A stretch of 64,000 nucleotides of DNA from Dyella jiangningensis (GTDB lineage: Bacteria; Pseudomonadota; Gammaproteobacteria; Xanthomonadales; Rhodanobacteraceae). Below the pieces are notes generated by a model that saw only the letters and a list, made by a program, of their open reading frames with translations, did no database searches and was not told where the DNA came from. Below are positions 8,129-16,482 of this stretch, piece by piece. The number at the start of each line of letters is the position of its first letter. Position 1 is the stretch's first letter. The DNA lies in assembly GCA_000632805.1 (NCBI GenBank), contig CP007444.1:806001-870000 (forward strand), written 5' to 3'. Position numbers and translations under genes: made by a program.

Positions 8129-9320
8129 GGGATTTTTCCAGGGTCTGACAGATCGATTCGAAGGTGGCGTCATCCAGCCACGGACTGTTGGTGATGGTCA
8201 GCGAGCGCGCGGCGAAATCCCGAGCGTTTGGCAGCGCGGTATCGGGCACGGCGTCGCGCAGGTAGCCGTAGTCGGGCAGGGCGTGGATGAACAGGCGGCT
8301 GACGCCGAGGCCGGCCGTCCAGAGTGTCTGCAACGCCTTGTCGCGCTGGGTCTGGGTGGGGAGCGTCAGCAGCAGGAACGGCCAGACGCCATGCTGGCCC
8401 GGCGCGTCGTCGAATACCGTGACGCCGGCAATGCGCCGCAAGCGCGACACGCGCGGGAGGGCCTGTGTCCGGGTGGCCTCCAGAAACGAGGGCAAGCGCT
8501 TCAGCGCACGCGTGCCGACCGCTTGCCGCCAGCGGCTTACGGTATGCAGCGGAATATCCGGCCCGAAGTCGTCGCCGACGGCGGCGACCGGGTCGCCCTC
8601 GGCCAGCGCCTTGCGCAACGGACGGCCATAGGCCAGTGGCAACAGCGAAGGGCGATAGGCGAGCGTGTAGCCGATCAGCTCCAGCGCACGTTGCCAATCC
8701 ATTCGTGCGTCAGGCTTGATGATGGCGTCATGGCTGGTGGCGAATGCATCGCGCAGCACGATGTCGCGCGTGAGCAGCAGGCCGCCCTCGAACAGGGTGA
8801 GGCCCTTGCCGACGGCGAGGCTGAAGAATCCCGCATCGCCCAGCAGGCCGACGCTGCGGCCATCCTGCTGCGCGCCCAGCGCCTGTGCTGCGTCTTCCAG
8901 CACGTAGGCACCCGCGCGGTGCGCGATGTCCAGCGACGCGTTCACGTCGGCCACGCGACCGGCGAGATGGGTGGGAACGATGGCCAATGTCCTTGCGTTC
9001 GCCAACATCGACAACTGCACGATGTCCATGTCGAAATGGTTCACCGCGAGATCGCAAAGCACCGGCTTGAGGCCGGCGCGCAGGATGGCCCAGGCCACCA
9101 GCGGGCAGGTCCATGCAGGCACGATCACTTCATCGCGCTGCGGACGCAGGCGATGCATTGCGCGCAACGCCACCACCATGGCGGCGGTGCCTGAGCACTC
9201 GAGCTGAAGATGGGGTACATCCAGCCATGCTGCGACGCGCTCGGCGAACGGCGCATGGCCCGGCCACAGATCGTTCAGGCGGAGCGGCAGTCCAGCGGTG
9301 GGCGGCAGCTCGCGAGCCAC
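8124..9320 (-). CDS. DegT/DnrJ/EryC1/StrS-type aminotransferase
   Basis: The product is a 398-residue PLP enzyme of the sugar-aminotransferase family. It shows the N-terminal ECSGTAAMVVALRA (phosphate-binding region), PAWTCPLVAWAI, LEDAAQALGA with the conserved aspartate (Asp143), and FFSLAVGKGLTLFEGG with the PLP lysine (Lys172). The family normally aminates keto-sugars for O-antigen, lipid A or antibiotic sugars. The two genes downstream encode SMR-like proteins reminiscent of ArnE/ArnF, which parallels the ArnB-ArnE/F arrangement of aminoarabinose lipid modification. No sugar-nucleotide enzyme is nearby, so the substrate may be another ketone. Confidence 0.85.
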   Translation of the reverse strand: MARELPPTAGLPLRLNDLWPGHAPFAERVAAWLDVPHLQLECSGTAAMVVALRAMHRLRPQRDEVIVPAWTCPLVAWAILRAGLKPVLCDLAVNHFDMDIVQLSMLANARTLAIVPTHLAGRVADVNASLDIAHRAGAYVLEDAAQALGAQQDGRSVGLLGDAGFFSLAVGKGLTLFEGGLLLTRDIVLRDAFATSHDAIIKPDARMDWQRALELIGYTLAYRPSLLPLAYGRPLRKALAEGDPVAAVGDDFGPDIPLHTVSRWRQAVGTRALKRLPSFLEATRTQALPRVSRLRRIAGVTVFDDAPGQHGVWPFLLLTLPTQTQRDKALQTLWTAGLGVSRLFIHALPDYGYLRDAVPDTALPNARDFAARSLTITNSPWLDDATFESICQTLEKSL

Positions 9321-9321
9321 G

Positions 9322-9774
9322 TCAGTCGCCTGCAGTCACACCGAGCGCGCCCTTCGCTTCGGTGGGCGCATCGTGTTCCGGGTGCGCGCCGCTTTCGGCA
9401 AAGGCGAGGCAGATGATGCCGGCGACAATGGTCGCTGCGCCGATCACGCGGGGCCAGGTCAGCGGCTCCTGGAACAGCCACATGGAGAACAACATCACGC
9501 TGACCACTTCGAGGTGCGTGACGGCGAATGCCGGACCGATGGGCGCATGCTTGAGCAACGTCATCCAGGTGAAGAAGTTGCCGATGTAGCCGATCACCGC
9601 GACGTAGATCCACGGATGGCCAAACACGCGAACGATCCAGGCCCAGTTCGCCTCGGGCGGAAAGGCATGATTGCCGGCGTACTTGAAACTCAGCTGCACC
9701 AGCGTGTCGAACAGCACCAGGATGGTGAAACCGATGGCGTAGAAGCGCGCACGATTTGCCACGTCAGCCCCCAC
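9322..9774 (-). CDS. SMR/EamA-like four-helix membrane protein (second of pair)
   Basis: The product has 150 residues and four predicted transmembrane helices. A charged soluble tail follows. The sequence resembles a half-size EamA/SMR transporter such as ArnE, ArnF or EmrE. The C-terminal helix pair (PLTWPRVIGAATIVAGIICL) carries the typical family pattern. The GTG start at 9774 overlaps the upstream partner by 11 bp; another GTG lies four codons further in. It probably forms a heterodimer with the preceding gene product to flip a lipid-linked or amphipathic substrate, by analogy with ArnE/ArnF. Confidence 0.75.
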   Translation of the reverse strand: MGADVANRARFYAIGFTILVLFDTLVQLSFKYAGNHAFPPEANWAWIVRVFGHPWIYVAVIGYIGNFFTWMTLLKHAPIGPAFAVTHLEVVSVMLFSMWLFQEPLTWPRVIGAATIVAGIICLAFAESGAHPEHDAPTEAKGALGVTAGD

Positions 9775-10129
9775 CGGCCACGCCGACGATCGCTACGCCA
9801 GCCGTCACCAGCAGGATGCCGGTCACGCGCAGCGGGGTCAGCTTTTCTTTGAACAGGATGCGGCCGGCGATCATGATCACCACGATGTTGATCGAGCCGA
9901 GCAGTACGCCTTCGGACAGATCGACCAGAGAGAGGAAGGCGATCCACACCAGGAATTCGACGACGTAGGACACCACGCCGATCCATATCCACGGGCGCGA
10001 CGCCATGTACTTCCAGCGCGCGACACCATCACCCGCACGCGGATCGCCGGCCGCCGCCTTGAAGGCGAGCTGTCCGACGGTGTCGAGCGTGACGTTCAAC
10101 AGCCACAGTGCAACGACCAAGGGAGTCAT
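9764..10129 (-). CDS. SMR/EamA-like four-helix membrane protein (first of pair)
   Basis: This is a 121-residue, four-helix membrane protein starting MTPLVVALWLLNVTLDT and ending in a hydrophobic helix (GILLVTAGVAIVGVAGGG). It has the half-EamA/SMR pattern, with FKEKLTPLRVTGILL before the last helix. It partners the gene it overlaps downstream. Tandem, unequal SMR genes usually make an obligate heterodimer of opposite topologies. Such pairs act as exporters or as lipid-carrier flippases. Position between an esterase and an aminotransferase suggests it handles a product of this cluster. Confidence 0.75.
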   Translation of the reverse strand: MTPLVVALWLLNVTLDTVGQLAFKAAAGDPRAGDGVARWKYMASRPWIWIGVVSYVVEFLVWIAFLSLVDLSEGVLLGSINIVVIMIAGRILFKEKLTPLRVTGILLVTAGVAIVGVAGGG

Positions 10130-10138
10130 GCGACTTCC

Positions 10139-10978
10139 TTAGGCTGCAGCGCGTGCGGCGGGTTCGTAGGTAGCGGCGACCTGCTGGAAGAACGCCGCGG
10201 AACGGTCGATCAGCACGCGACGTTCGCGGTCGATGGTGATCATGTGGTAGCTGTCTTCCAGCCACAGCGTTTCCACCGGGCCGGACACCGAGCGCTCCAC
10301 GAGATAGGCGTTCTGGATGCTGGCGATGTCGTCTTCAGTCGCGTGTGCGATCAGGCACGGCGCATTGACCTTCGGAAGGTCGCGACGCACCACGGCGGCC
10401 ATCTTGTACATCTCGGCCAGCGACGGCCACGGATTGCCCGGCAGGCCGGCCGCGGCGCTGTCGCCGCCCAGCATCAGCGAGCTGATCTGCTGGCGCAGGC
10501 GCTCGTCGCGCAGGCCGTAGGGTTCTTCCTCATGCACCATCCAGTTGCGGCCGATGCCTAGGCTGTCGATCAGCGGCAGCAGGAAAGAGAACTTGCCATA
10601 CCACGGCGTGGCCCAGCCGTCGTACTTGAACGTGGCGCCGTAGACGCCCACGCCCTTCACCCAATCAGGATGGTCTGCAGCGAGCTTGAGCGCGAGCACC
10701 GCGCCCATCGACAGGCCAGCGACGAACAGATGGTCCACTTCCTGGCGAAACTGCTCGGCGGCCTGTACGACGCTGGCGTACCAGTCCTGCCAATTCGTGG
10801 CGAGCAGATCCTTCGCATCGCCGCAGTGACCGGCCAGCTGCATCCCATACACGCTGAAGCCGGCGCGGTTCAGGCCCTTGCCGACCAGGCGCATTTCGGC
10901 CGGCGTGCCGGTGAGGCCGTGAATGAGCAGCACACCGCTGCGGCCGCCCTCGAAGCGGAACTCGACGTTCTGGATCAC
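10139..10978 (-). CDS. Alpha/beta hydrolase (carboxylesterase/lipase-like)
   Basis: The product is a 279-residue serine hydrolase close to the Est30/monoacylglycerol-lipase group. It has the oxyanion LLIHGLTGTP block at residues 17-26 and the nucleophile Ser90 in AGLSMG. The acid probably lies in ATEDDIAS and the catalytic histidine in DSYHMITIDRE. There is no signal peptide, so it is cytosolic. It is the first gene of the leftward set, 9 bp before the SMR pair. In a pathway with a ketosynthase and ACP it could release or trim an acyl product, but that is inference. Confidence 0.85.
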   Translation of the reverse strand: MIQNVEFRFEGGRSGVLLIHGLTGTPAEMRLVGKGLNRAGFSVYGMQLAGHCGDAKDLLATNWQDWYASVVQAAEQFRQEVDHLFVAGLSMGAVLALKLAADHPDWVKGVGVYGATFKYDGWATPWYGKFSFLLPLIDSLGIGRNWMVHEEEPYGLRDERLRQQISSLMLGGDSAAAGLPGNPWPSLAEMYKMAAVVRRDLPKVNAPCLIAHATEDDIASIQNAYLVERSVSGPVETLWLEDSYHMITIDRERRVLIDRSAAFFQQVAATYEPAARAAA

Positions 10979-11198
10979 AGGGAAGCTCCGGTGCAGCAGG
11001 ACGGGGACGTGAGGCTCAGCGGCTGGCGCTGGGGGAAATGACAGTAAACCATGGGAGCAGTCTGGCGGCGCTGCCTTTCCAAGAACTTTCGACCGCCAAA
11101 GCCGCGCTACCGTGCGATTTGCGCGCCCACGACGCCATCGAAAAGGGTGCCGCCAAATCCTGTCGGCAACGGGATCGGCGAACCGGAAATCACCGGCC

Positions 11199-11714
11199 TC
11201 AGTGGCCGTAATGCGAGTTGGTGCCGCTCACCGAAATGCTCATGCCGCCGGTCGGATGCTCACAGCTGCCGAAGGCCTGGCTGAGCGTCACGGCGCCACC
11301 CGTGTAGCTGCCGCTGACATGCTTGCCGGACATCACGCCCATGCCGACGGCGCCATGCATCTGGGGCTGGTTGTAGGTGGCGTCGTCGCAAGTGACGGCG
11401 GGTTGCTGGCTCAGGGCCGCTTGCGAGTCGCCCATGCGGCCGCTGGTATCGCCGTAATAGGTGCCCGGCGGGTCCTTCGCGTAGCCGCTGTTGCCGGTGT
11501 TGGCCTGGGGCGTCGCGGTCGATACGGTCGGATGGGGCGCGGAAGCGGAAGCGCTCTGGGTCGTAGCGGCCGTCGCCGGCGTTGCGGTGCTGGCCGATGC
11601 GGCCGGCATGTTCGCTGGAATCTTCAGATTCAACGGTGCGTTGCCACTCTGCGCCCAGGCAGTGGCGGACAGCAGATAAGCGGCAAGCAAGGCGGTGACG
11701 GGGGCAGTCTTCAT
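11199..11714 (-). CDS. Secreted Ala/Thr/Ser-rich hypothetical protein
   Basis: The product has 171 residues with a clear signal peptide (MKTAPVTALLAAYLLSATAWA). An Ala/Thr/Ser-rich low-complexity linker runs to about residue 75. A C-terminal domain of Gly/Ser/Thr-rich short strands contains two cysteines (VTCDD and GSCEH). I know no family name. Restricted low-complexity linkers like this are common in periplasmic or surface proteins of Xanthomonadales. The ATG was chosen for the signal peptide; upstream in-frame codons run through a REP doublet. Function unknown. Confidence 0.75.
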   Translation of the reverse strand: MKTAPVTALLAAYLLSATAWAQSGNAPLNLKIPANMPAASASTATPATAATTQSASASAPHPTVSTATPQANTGNSGYAKDPPGTYYGDTSGRMGDSQAALSQQPAVTCDDATYNQPQMHGAVGMGVMSGKHVSGSYTGGAVTLSQAFGSCEHPTGGMSISVSGTNSHYGH

Positions 11715-11845
11715 GGAAAAGCTCCGGGGACGTAGGACATGTAACGCGCGACCGTCGCCGGTGTGCACACGTTTCCGTTGGATACCCGGTTCGGGTGCGA
11801 AGTTCCAGGTGGCCCAAGCATCCCGGATGCCATCTATTCCAGAAT

Positions 11846-11973
11846 TGTGGGAGCGCACCCTGTGCGCGACAAGCCAACAGGCGGGAAAGCGGCAACGTCT
11901 GTTAACCAATTTTCCGCCTATGTGACCGCGGTGCACCGTTGCGCCGCGGTCGCGCACAGGGTGCGCTCCCACA
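11846..11973. repeat. REP doublet (REPIN) B
   Basis: Two inverted copies of the unit TGTGGGAGCGCACCCTGTGC (25 bp, continuing GCGAC) at 11846-11870 and 11949-11973 are perfect complements. Each forms a 6-bp GCGCAC/GTGCGC hairpin with loop CCT. It lies between parC and the secreted protein gene. Confidence 0.9.
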
Positions 11974-11996
11974 AATGGATGGCGAGTGCGCGCTTG

Positions 11997-14234
11997 TCAG
12001 CCCGTGGTCTCGATGCGCTCCACGCGACGCAGGCCTTGCGGCAGCAGGCCGCCGCGGGTGGCGCGGTTGCCGCCGTATTCGACCAGGTCCGACCACTTCA
12101 GCGTGAGCTTGCGCTGGCCGGCGAAGAGCGTCACCTGGCCCTTGCCCTCGGCCACTACGGCCACGCCGACGACCTTGATGCCAGCGGTGAGCTTGGCCTT
12201 CGGCACATCGATCAGCTTGTTGCCCTTGCCCTTGTCGAGCTCCGGCAGCTCGGCCACCGAGAACATCAGCAGATGGCCTTCGGTGGTGACCACCACGATG
12301 CGGTCGCGCGCCGGATCGGCGCTGACCTGCGGCGCGAGCACCTTGGCGCCGTCGCCGAGCGTGATGATTTGCTTGCCAGCCTTGTTGCGGCCGGTGAGCG
12401 CCTCGAAGCGGGTCACGAAACCGTAGCCGTGGTCGGTGGCGAGGATCAGGCGGGTGTCGTTGTCGCCGGCGGCGAGCGCGTCGAAGCTGGCGCCCGACGG
12501 CGGGCTGAAGCGACCGGTGAGCGGCTCACCGTTGCCGCGCGCCGAGGGCAGCGTGTGGGCGGGCGTGGAGTAGCTGCGGCCGGTGGAGTCAATCACCGCG
12601 ATCTGCTGCGTGGTGCGCGCCTTTACCGCGGCGAGCAGGCTGTCGCCCTCGCGGTAGTTCAGGCCGTCGGCGTCGACGTCGTGGCCCTTGGCGGCGCGGA
12701 TCCAGCCCTTGGCGCTCAACACCACGGTGACCGGTTCGCTGGCCACCAGCGCGCTTTCGTCCAGCGCCTGCGCGGCTTCGCGCTGCACCAGCGGCGAACG
12801 ACGGTCGTCGCCGAACTTGGCAGCGTCGGCACGCAGTTCTTCCTTGATCAAGCCCTTGAGCTTGGCCGGCGACTTAAGCAGCACGTTGATGCGAGCGCGT
12901 TCTTCTTCCAACTGGTCGCGCTCGGCATTGATCTTCATTTCCTCGAGGCGGGCCAGCTGGCGCAGCTTGGTCTCGAGGATGTAGTCGGTCTGTTCCTCGC
13001 TCAAGCGGAAGCGCGCCATCAGCACCGGCTTGGGCTCGTCCTCGGTGCGGACGATGCGGATCACCTCGTCGAGATTGAGGTAGGCGATGCGCAAACCTTC
13101 CAACAGGTGCAGGCGACGCTCGACCTTGGCCAGGCGATGCTCCAGGCGACGCGTCACCGTGGTGGTGCGGAACTGCAGCCACTCGGTGAGGATGCGCTTG
13201 AGGTCCTTCACCTGCGGACGGCCGTCCAGGCCGATCATGTTGAGATTGATGCGGAAGCTCTTCTCCATGTCCGTGGTGGCGAAGAGGTGCTGCATCACCT
13301 CGGCCGCGTCGATGCGGTTGGAGCGCGGCACCACCACCAGGCGGATCGGGTTCTCGTGGTCGGACTCGTCGCGCAGGTCTTCCACCATCGGCAGCTTCTT
13401 CGCGCGCATCTGCGCGGCGATCTGCTCGAGGATCTTGGACGGGCTTACCTGATGCGGTAGCGCGGTGATGATGATATTGCCGTCGTCCATATGGTAGACG
13501 GCGCGCGCGCGCACCGTGCCGGTGCCGCCCTGGTACATCGCGAGCAGCTCGTTGCGCGGCGTGATGATCTCCGCTTCGGTCGGGTAATCCGGACCCTGGA
13601 TGTGCTCGCACAAGTCCGAGACGGTGGCGTCGGGATCATCCAGCAGGCGGATGCACGCGCTCACCACTTCGCGCAGGTTGTGCGGCGGGATGTCGGTGGC
13701 CATGCCCACGGCGATGCCCATGGAGCCGTTGAGCAGCACGTGCGGCACGCGTGCCGGCAGCCAGCTGGGTTCTTCCAGCGTGCCGTCGAAGTTCGGCACC
13801 CAGTCCACCGTGCCCTGGCCGAGCTCGCCCAGCAGGGCCTCGGCGATGGGGCTCAGGCGCGACTCGGTGTAGCGCATCGCGGCGAAGCTCTTGGGGTCGT
13901 CCGGCGAGCCGAAGTTGCCCTGGCCGTCCACCAGCGGGTAGCGGTACGAGAACGGCTGCGCCATCAGCACCATCGCCTCGTAGCACGAGGTGTCGCCGTG
14001 CGGATGGAACTTGCCGATCACGTCACCGATGGTGCGCGCGGACTTCTTCGGCTTGGCCGTGGCGGCCAGGCCCAGTTCGCTCATGGCGTACACGATGCGC
14101 CGCTGTACCGGCTTCAGGCCATCGCCCACGAAGGGCAGGGCGCGGTCCAGCACCACGTACATCGAGTAATCGAGATACGCCCGCTCGGCGTACTCCTTGA
14201 GCGGGATCTGTTCGAAATTGGCTTGCAGATTCAT
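11997..14234 (-). CDS. parC: DNA topoisomerase IV subunit A
   Basis: The product is a 745-residue type IIA topoisomerase A subunit, which decatenates replicated chromosomes with ParE. The winged-helix/tower core is present: [20 protein letters not shown] and [13 protein letters not shown], with the DNA-linking Tyr122. A coiled-coil gate region follows (about 350-480), and then a short C-terminal beta-pinwheel domain, which is why it is ParC rather than GyrA. The start [20 protein letters not shown] matches the family. Thr82 occupies the position of E. coli ParC Ser80, while the acidic partner (Glu86) is kept. The flanking REP doublets suggest its mRNA ends are bounded by stable hairpins. Confidence 0.96.
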   Translation of the reverse strand: MNLQANFEQIPLKEYAERAYLDYSMYVVLDRALPFVGDGLKPVQRRIVYAMSELGLAATAKPKKSARTIGDVIGKFHPHGDTSCYEAMVLMAQPFSYRYPLVDGQGNFGSPDDPKSFAAMRYTESRLSPIAEALLGELGQGTVDWVPNFDGTLEEPSWLPARVPHVLLNGSMGIAVGMATDIPPHNLREVVSACIRLLDDPDATVSDLCEHIQGPDYPTEAEIITPRNELLAMYQGGTGTVRARAVYHMDDGNIIITALPHQVSPSKILEQIAAQMRAKKLPMVEDLRDESDHENPIRLVVVPRSNRIDAAEVMQHLFATTDMEKSFRINLNMIGLDGRPQVKDLKRILTEWLQFRTTTVTRRLEHRLAKVERRLHLLEGLRIAYLNLDEVIRIVRTEDEPKPVLMARFRLSEEQTDYILETKLRQLARLEEMKINAERDQLEEERARINVLLKSPAKLKGLIKEELRADAAKFGDDRRSPLVQREAAQALDESALVASEPVTVVLSAKGWIRAAKGHDVDADGLNYREGDSLLAAVKARTTQQIAVIDSTGRSYSTPAHTLPSARGNGEPLTGRFSPPSGASFDALAAGDNDTRLILATDHGYGFVTRFEALTGRNKAGKQIITLGDGAKVLAPQVSADPARDRIVVVTTEGHLLMFSVAELPELDKGKGNKLIDVPKAKLTAGIKVVGVAVVAEGKGQVTLFAGQRKLTLKWSDLVEYGGNRATRGGLLPQGLRRVERIETTG

Positions 14235-14336
14235 GGGGTTGCGTCGTTTGGACTGCGCGCAGACGGCGCGCTTAACCGGGGGATGGTGCCAGAAAGGGGG
14301 CAGTGGGGGCGAGGGGATGCCAGCGAATCGCACCTC

Positions 14337-14466
14337 TGTGGGAGCGCACCCTGTGCGCGACCGCGGCGCTGCAACGTCTCCCGGTGGTCGGTTTGGCCGC
14401 TTCGCGGGTTATGGCCACTTGTTTGGCACGCTCTGTCGGCTGTCGCGCACAGGGTGCGCTCCCACA
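14337..14466. repeat. REP doublet (REPIN) C
   Basis: Inverted 25-bp units at 14337-14361 and 14442-14466 are perfect complements and identical in sequence to those of doublet B. The spacer (80 bp) is unrelated to that of B. It lies between the TraB/GumN gene and parC. Confidence 0.9.
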
Positions 14467-14485
14467 AGGGAAGGGCGGACGGGCG

Positions 14486-15361
14486 TCAGTTCTTGATGCG
14501 CGTGCTCTCGACACCCAGCTTGCGCAGCTGCGCCTGCACGCTGTCCGGGCCGGCCAGGTGGCCGGCGCCGACGGCGATGAAGCTCACGCCGGGTTGTTTG
14601 AGGCGCTCGGCGATGGTCCTGGCCCAGGCTTGGTTGCGTTCGACGATCAGCCGCTGGTACAGCGTCGGGCTTTCCTTGCGCAGGTCTTCGTCCTCGACCT
14701 TGGCGATGGCGTCGGTGTCGCCGCGGCGCCAGGCATCGACCAGTTCACGCAGTTTTGCGGGGCCGTCGGCCACTTCCTTGAACGACTGGCGCAGGAAATC
14801 CAACTGCATGGCCTCGGGCAGGTCGGACAGCATGCGGATCTGCTGCTCGGAGGTTTCCAGCCCATCGACCGGTTTGCCGGCCTCCTGCATGCGGGCCTTG
14901 AGCTGCTTGTCCACGCCCTGGCTGGGGTCCATGCCGGCCTGTACCAGGGGCGCCACGGTGAGCGTCAGCGCGGCCAGCCAGGGCCGCATCGGCTGCAGGG
15001 CGGCAACGCCCCCGGGCACCTTGGCGTCGGCGGCAGCTTTTTCCAGGCGATGCATGTCCCCGTCGTCGAGCTTGGTCGACAGCGGATGGCCAAAGTCCAC
15101 GCCATGCTGCATCACCAGTGCCTGCATGGCCGGGCTATCGTCATCGACGATCTCGATGCTCAGGCGCTGACTGTCGGCGAGCGCCTTGTCCAGTGCGGGC
15201 GAGCGCCAGTTCGTGTCCGAGGGCAGCAGATGCACGGTGCCAAACAGGTAGACCGTGGCGTCGCCCTGCTTGACGACCCACAGGCCCGGCTCGGCGAATG
15301 CCGTGGCAACCAGCAGCAGGTTGAGGGCGAGGGCGGCGGCAAGACGGGCGAACAATTTCAC
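14486..15361 (-). CDS. TraB/GumN family protein
   Basis: The product has 291 residues with a signal peptide (MKLFARLAAALALNLLLVATAFA). The two GxxH signatures of the TraB/GumN (Tiki-like) fold are present: GTVH at 41-44 and GAGH near residue 266. A conserved ERN (VERNQAW) motif lies between them. Tiki-like members are metal-dependent proteases; bacterial members are mostly uncharacterised and periplasmic. It is separated from the next leftward gene (an iminopeptidase-like hydrolase) by only about 20 bp, so the two are probably co-transcribed. Although gumN lies in the xanthan operon in Xanthomonas, no polysaccharide genes adjoin it here. Confidence 0.88.
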   Translation of the reverse strand: MKLFARLAAALALNLLLVATAFAEPGLWVVKQGDATVYLFGTVHLLPSDTNWRSPALDKALADSQRLSIEIVDDDSPAMQALVMQHGVDFGHPLSTKLDDGDMHRLEKAAADAKVPGGVAALQPMRPWLAALTLTVAPLVQAGMDPSQGVDKQLKARMQEAGKPVDGLETSEQQIRMLSDLPEAMQLDFLRQSFKEVADGPAKLRELVDAWRRGDTDAIAKVEDEDLRKESPTLYQRLIVERNQAWARTIAERLKQPGVSFIAVGAGHLAGPDSVQAQLRKLGVESTRIKN

Positions 15362-15381
15362 TACGACTCCTGGGGCGCGTC

Positions 15382-16422
15382 TCAGTGCGAGGCGGCCGGC
15401 TGGTTTTCCACGGCGAGCAGAAAGCGCGTCAGGCCGCTGAAATAGGTTGGCTGGTCATCGTACATCGCCATGTGGCTGCCCTTGGGGCAAAGCAGGAACT
15501 CGCCGTGCGGCAGTTTCGCCGCCATGGCCTTCATGTAGCGCGGGTCCATGGTGTCGTATTGCGCCCCAATCACCAGCGTGGGCACGGTGATCTCGTGCAG
15601 GTCCTTGCTGCGGTCCCAGTGTTCCAGGCGACCGCTCGCCCCCAGTTCGCTGGGGCCCTGCATCAGCGCATAGACCTGCTCGTTCATGTGGGCAAAGGCG
15701 CGATTGACCGGGTCGGGCCACTTCGCCTGCGGCATGCGCAGCACGTGCTGCTCGTAGTGCATGGGCGTGAGGATGGCCATGTAGCGCGGATCATCGGTGT
15801 GGCCGCTGGCTTCCATCTGCTTCACTTCGGCCAGTTGCTTCGGATCCATCGCCGGTTCGAGCACGTCCCGCGCATAGGCGTTGTACGCGGGAATGGAGTC
15901 CATCATGTTGGAGATGACCAGGCACTTGAGGTGCTGCTGGTACTTCAGTGCGTACTCGATGGCGAGCACGCCGCCCCAGGAATGGCCGAGCAGGCAGAAG
16001 TTTTCCTTGTCCAGGTGCAGCGCCTGGCGCACCTGTTCCACCTCGTCCACGAAACGATCCGTGGTCCACAACGATTCGTCCTTCGGCTGGTCGCTGTAGG
16101 CGGAGCCGAGCTGGTCGTAGTAGTAGTACTCGATGCCCGCCGCCGGGAAATAGCTGTCGAAGGCCTCGAAGTATTCGTGGGTGGCGCCGGGGCCGCCGTG
16201 CAGCAGCAAGACCTTGAGCTTCGGGTTGTTGCCCACGCGCTTGGTCCACACGTGGAACTTGCCCTTGGGCGTGCTGATCTCGATCTGCTTGACGCCACCG
16301 CTGAGCACGTCGTCGTGCCCGCGCTGATCGAAGTAAGACGCTGGCGTTGTCGTCTGTGCGGCCACGGCCAGGCCGGTGCACAGGCAGCCGATGACAAACA
16401 GCAATAAACAGCGTGCTTTCAT
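15382..16422 (-). CDS. Secreted proline-iminopeptidase-like alpha/beta hydrolase
   Basis: The product has 346 residues with a signal peptide ending in VAA. It then has the S33-peptidase layout: oxyanion HGGPG at 75-79, nucleophile Ser148 in GHSWGG, and a cap domain. The acidic residue lies in GAQYDTMDP and the histidine in KGSHMAMYDD. The family (proline iminopeptidase and relatives) removes N-terminal proline or related residues from short peptides. An exported version probably trims peptides in the periplasm or outside. It precedes the TraB/GumN gene, and both products appear exported, so a shared role in extracytoplasmic peptide processing is possible. Confidence 0.88.
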   Translation of the reverse strand: MKARCLLLFVIGCLCTGLAVAAQTTTPASYFDQRGHDDVLSGGVKQIEISTPKGKFHVWTKRVGNNPKLKVLLLHGGPGATHEYFEAFDSYFPAAGIEYYYYDQLGSAYSDQPKDESLWTTDRFVDEVEQVRQALHLDKENFCLLGHSWGGVLAIEYALKYQQHLKCLVISNMMDSIPAYNAYARDVLEPAMDPKQLAEVKQMEASGHTDDPRYMAILTPMHYEQHVLRMPQAKWPDPVNRAFAHMNEQVYALMQGPSELGASGRLEHWDRSKDLHEITVPTLVIGAQYDTMDPRYMKAMAAKLPHGEFLLCPKGSHMAMYDDQPTYFSGLTRFLLAVENQPAASH

Positions 16423-16482
16423 GAGCCTTCCCCCCGGAATGGTCCGCCCACTATCGTGCGCGGCCACAGGCGGCGCAAGAGC

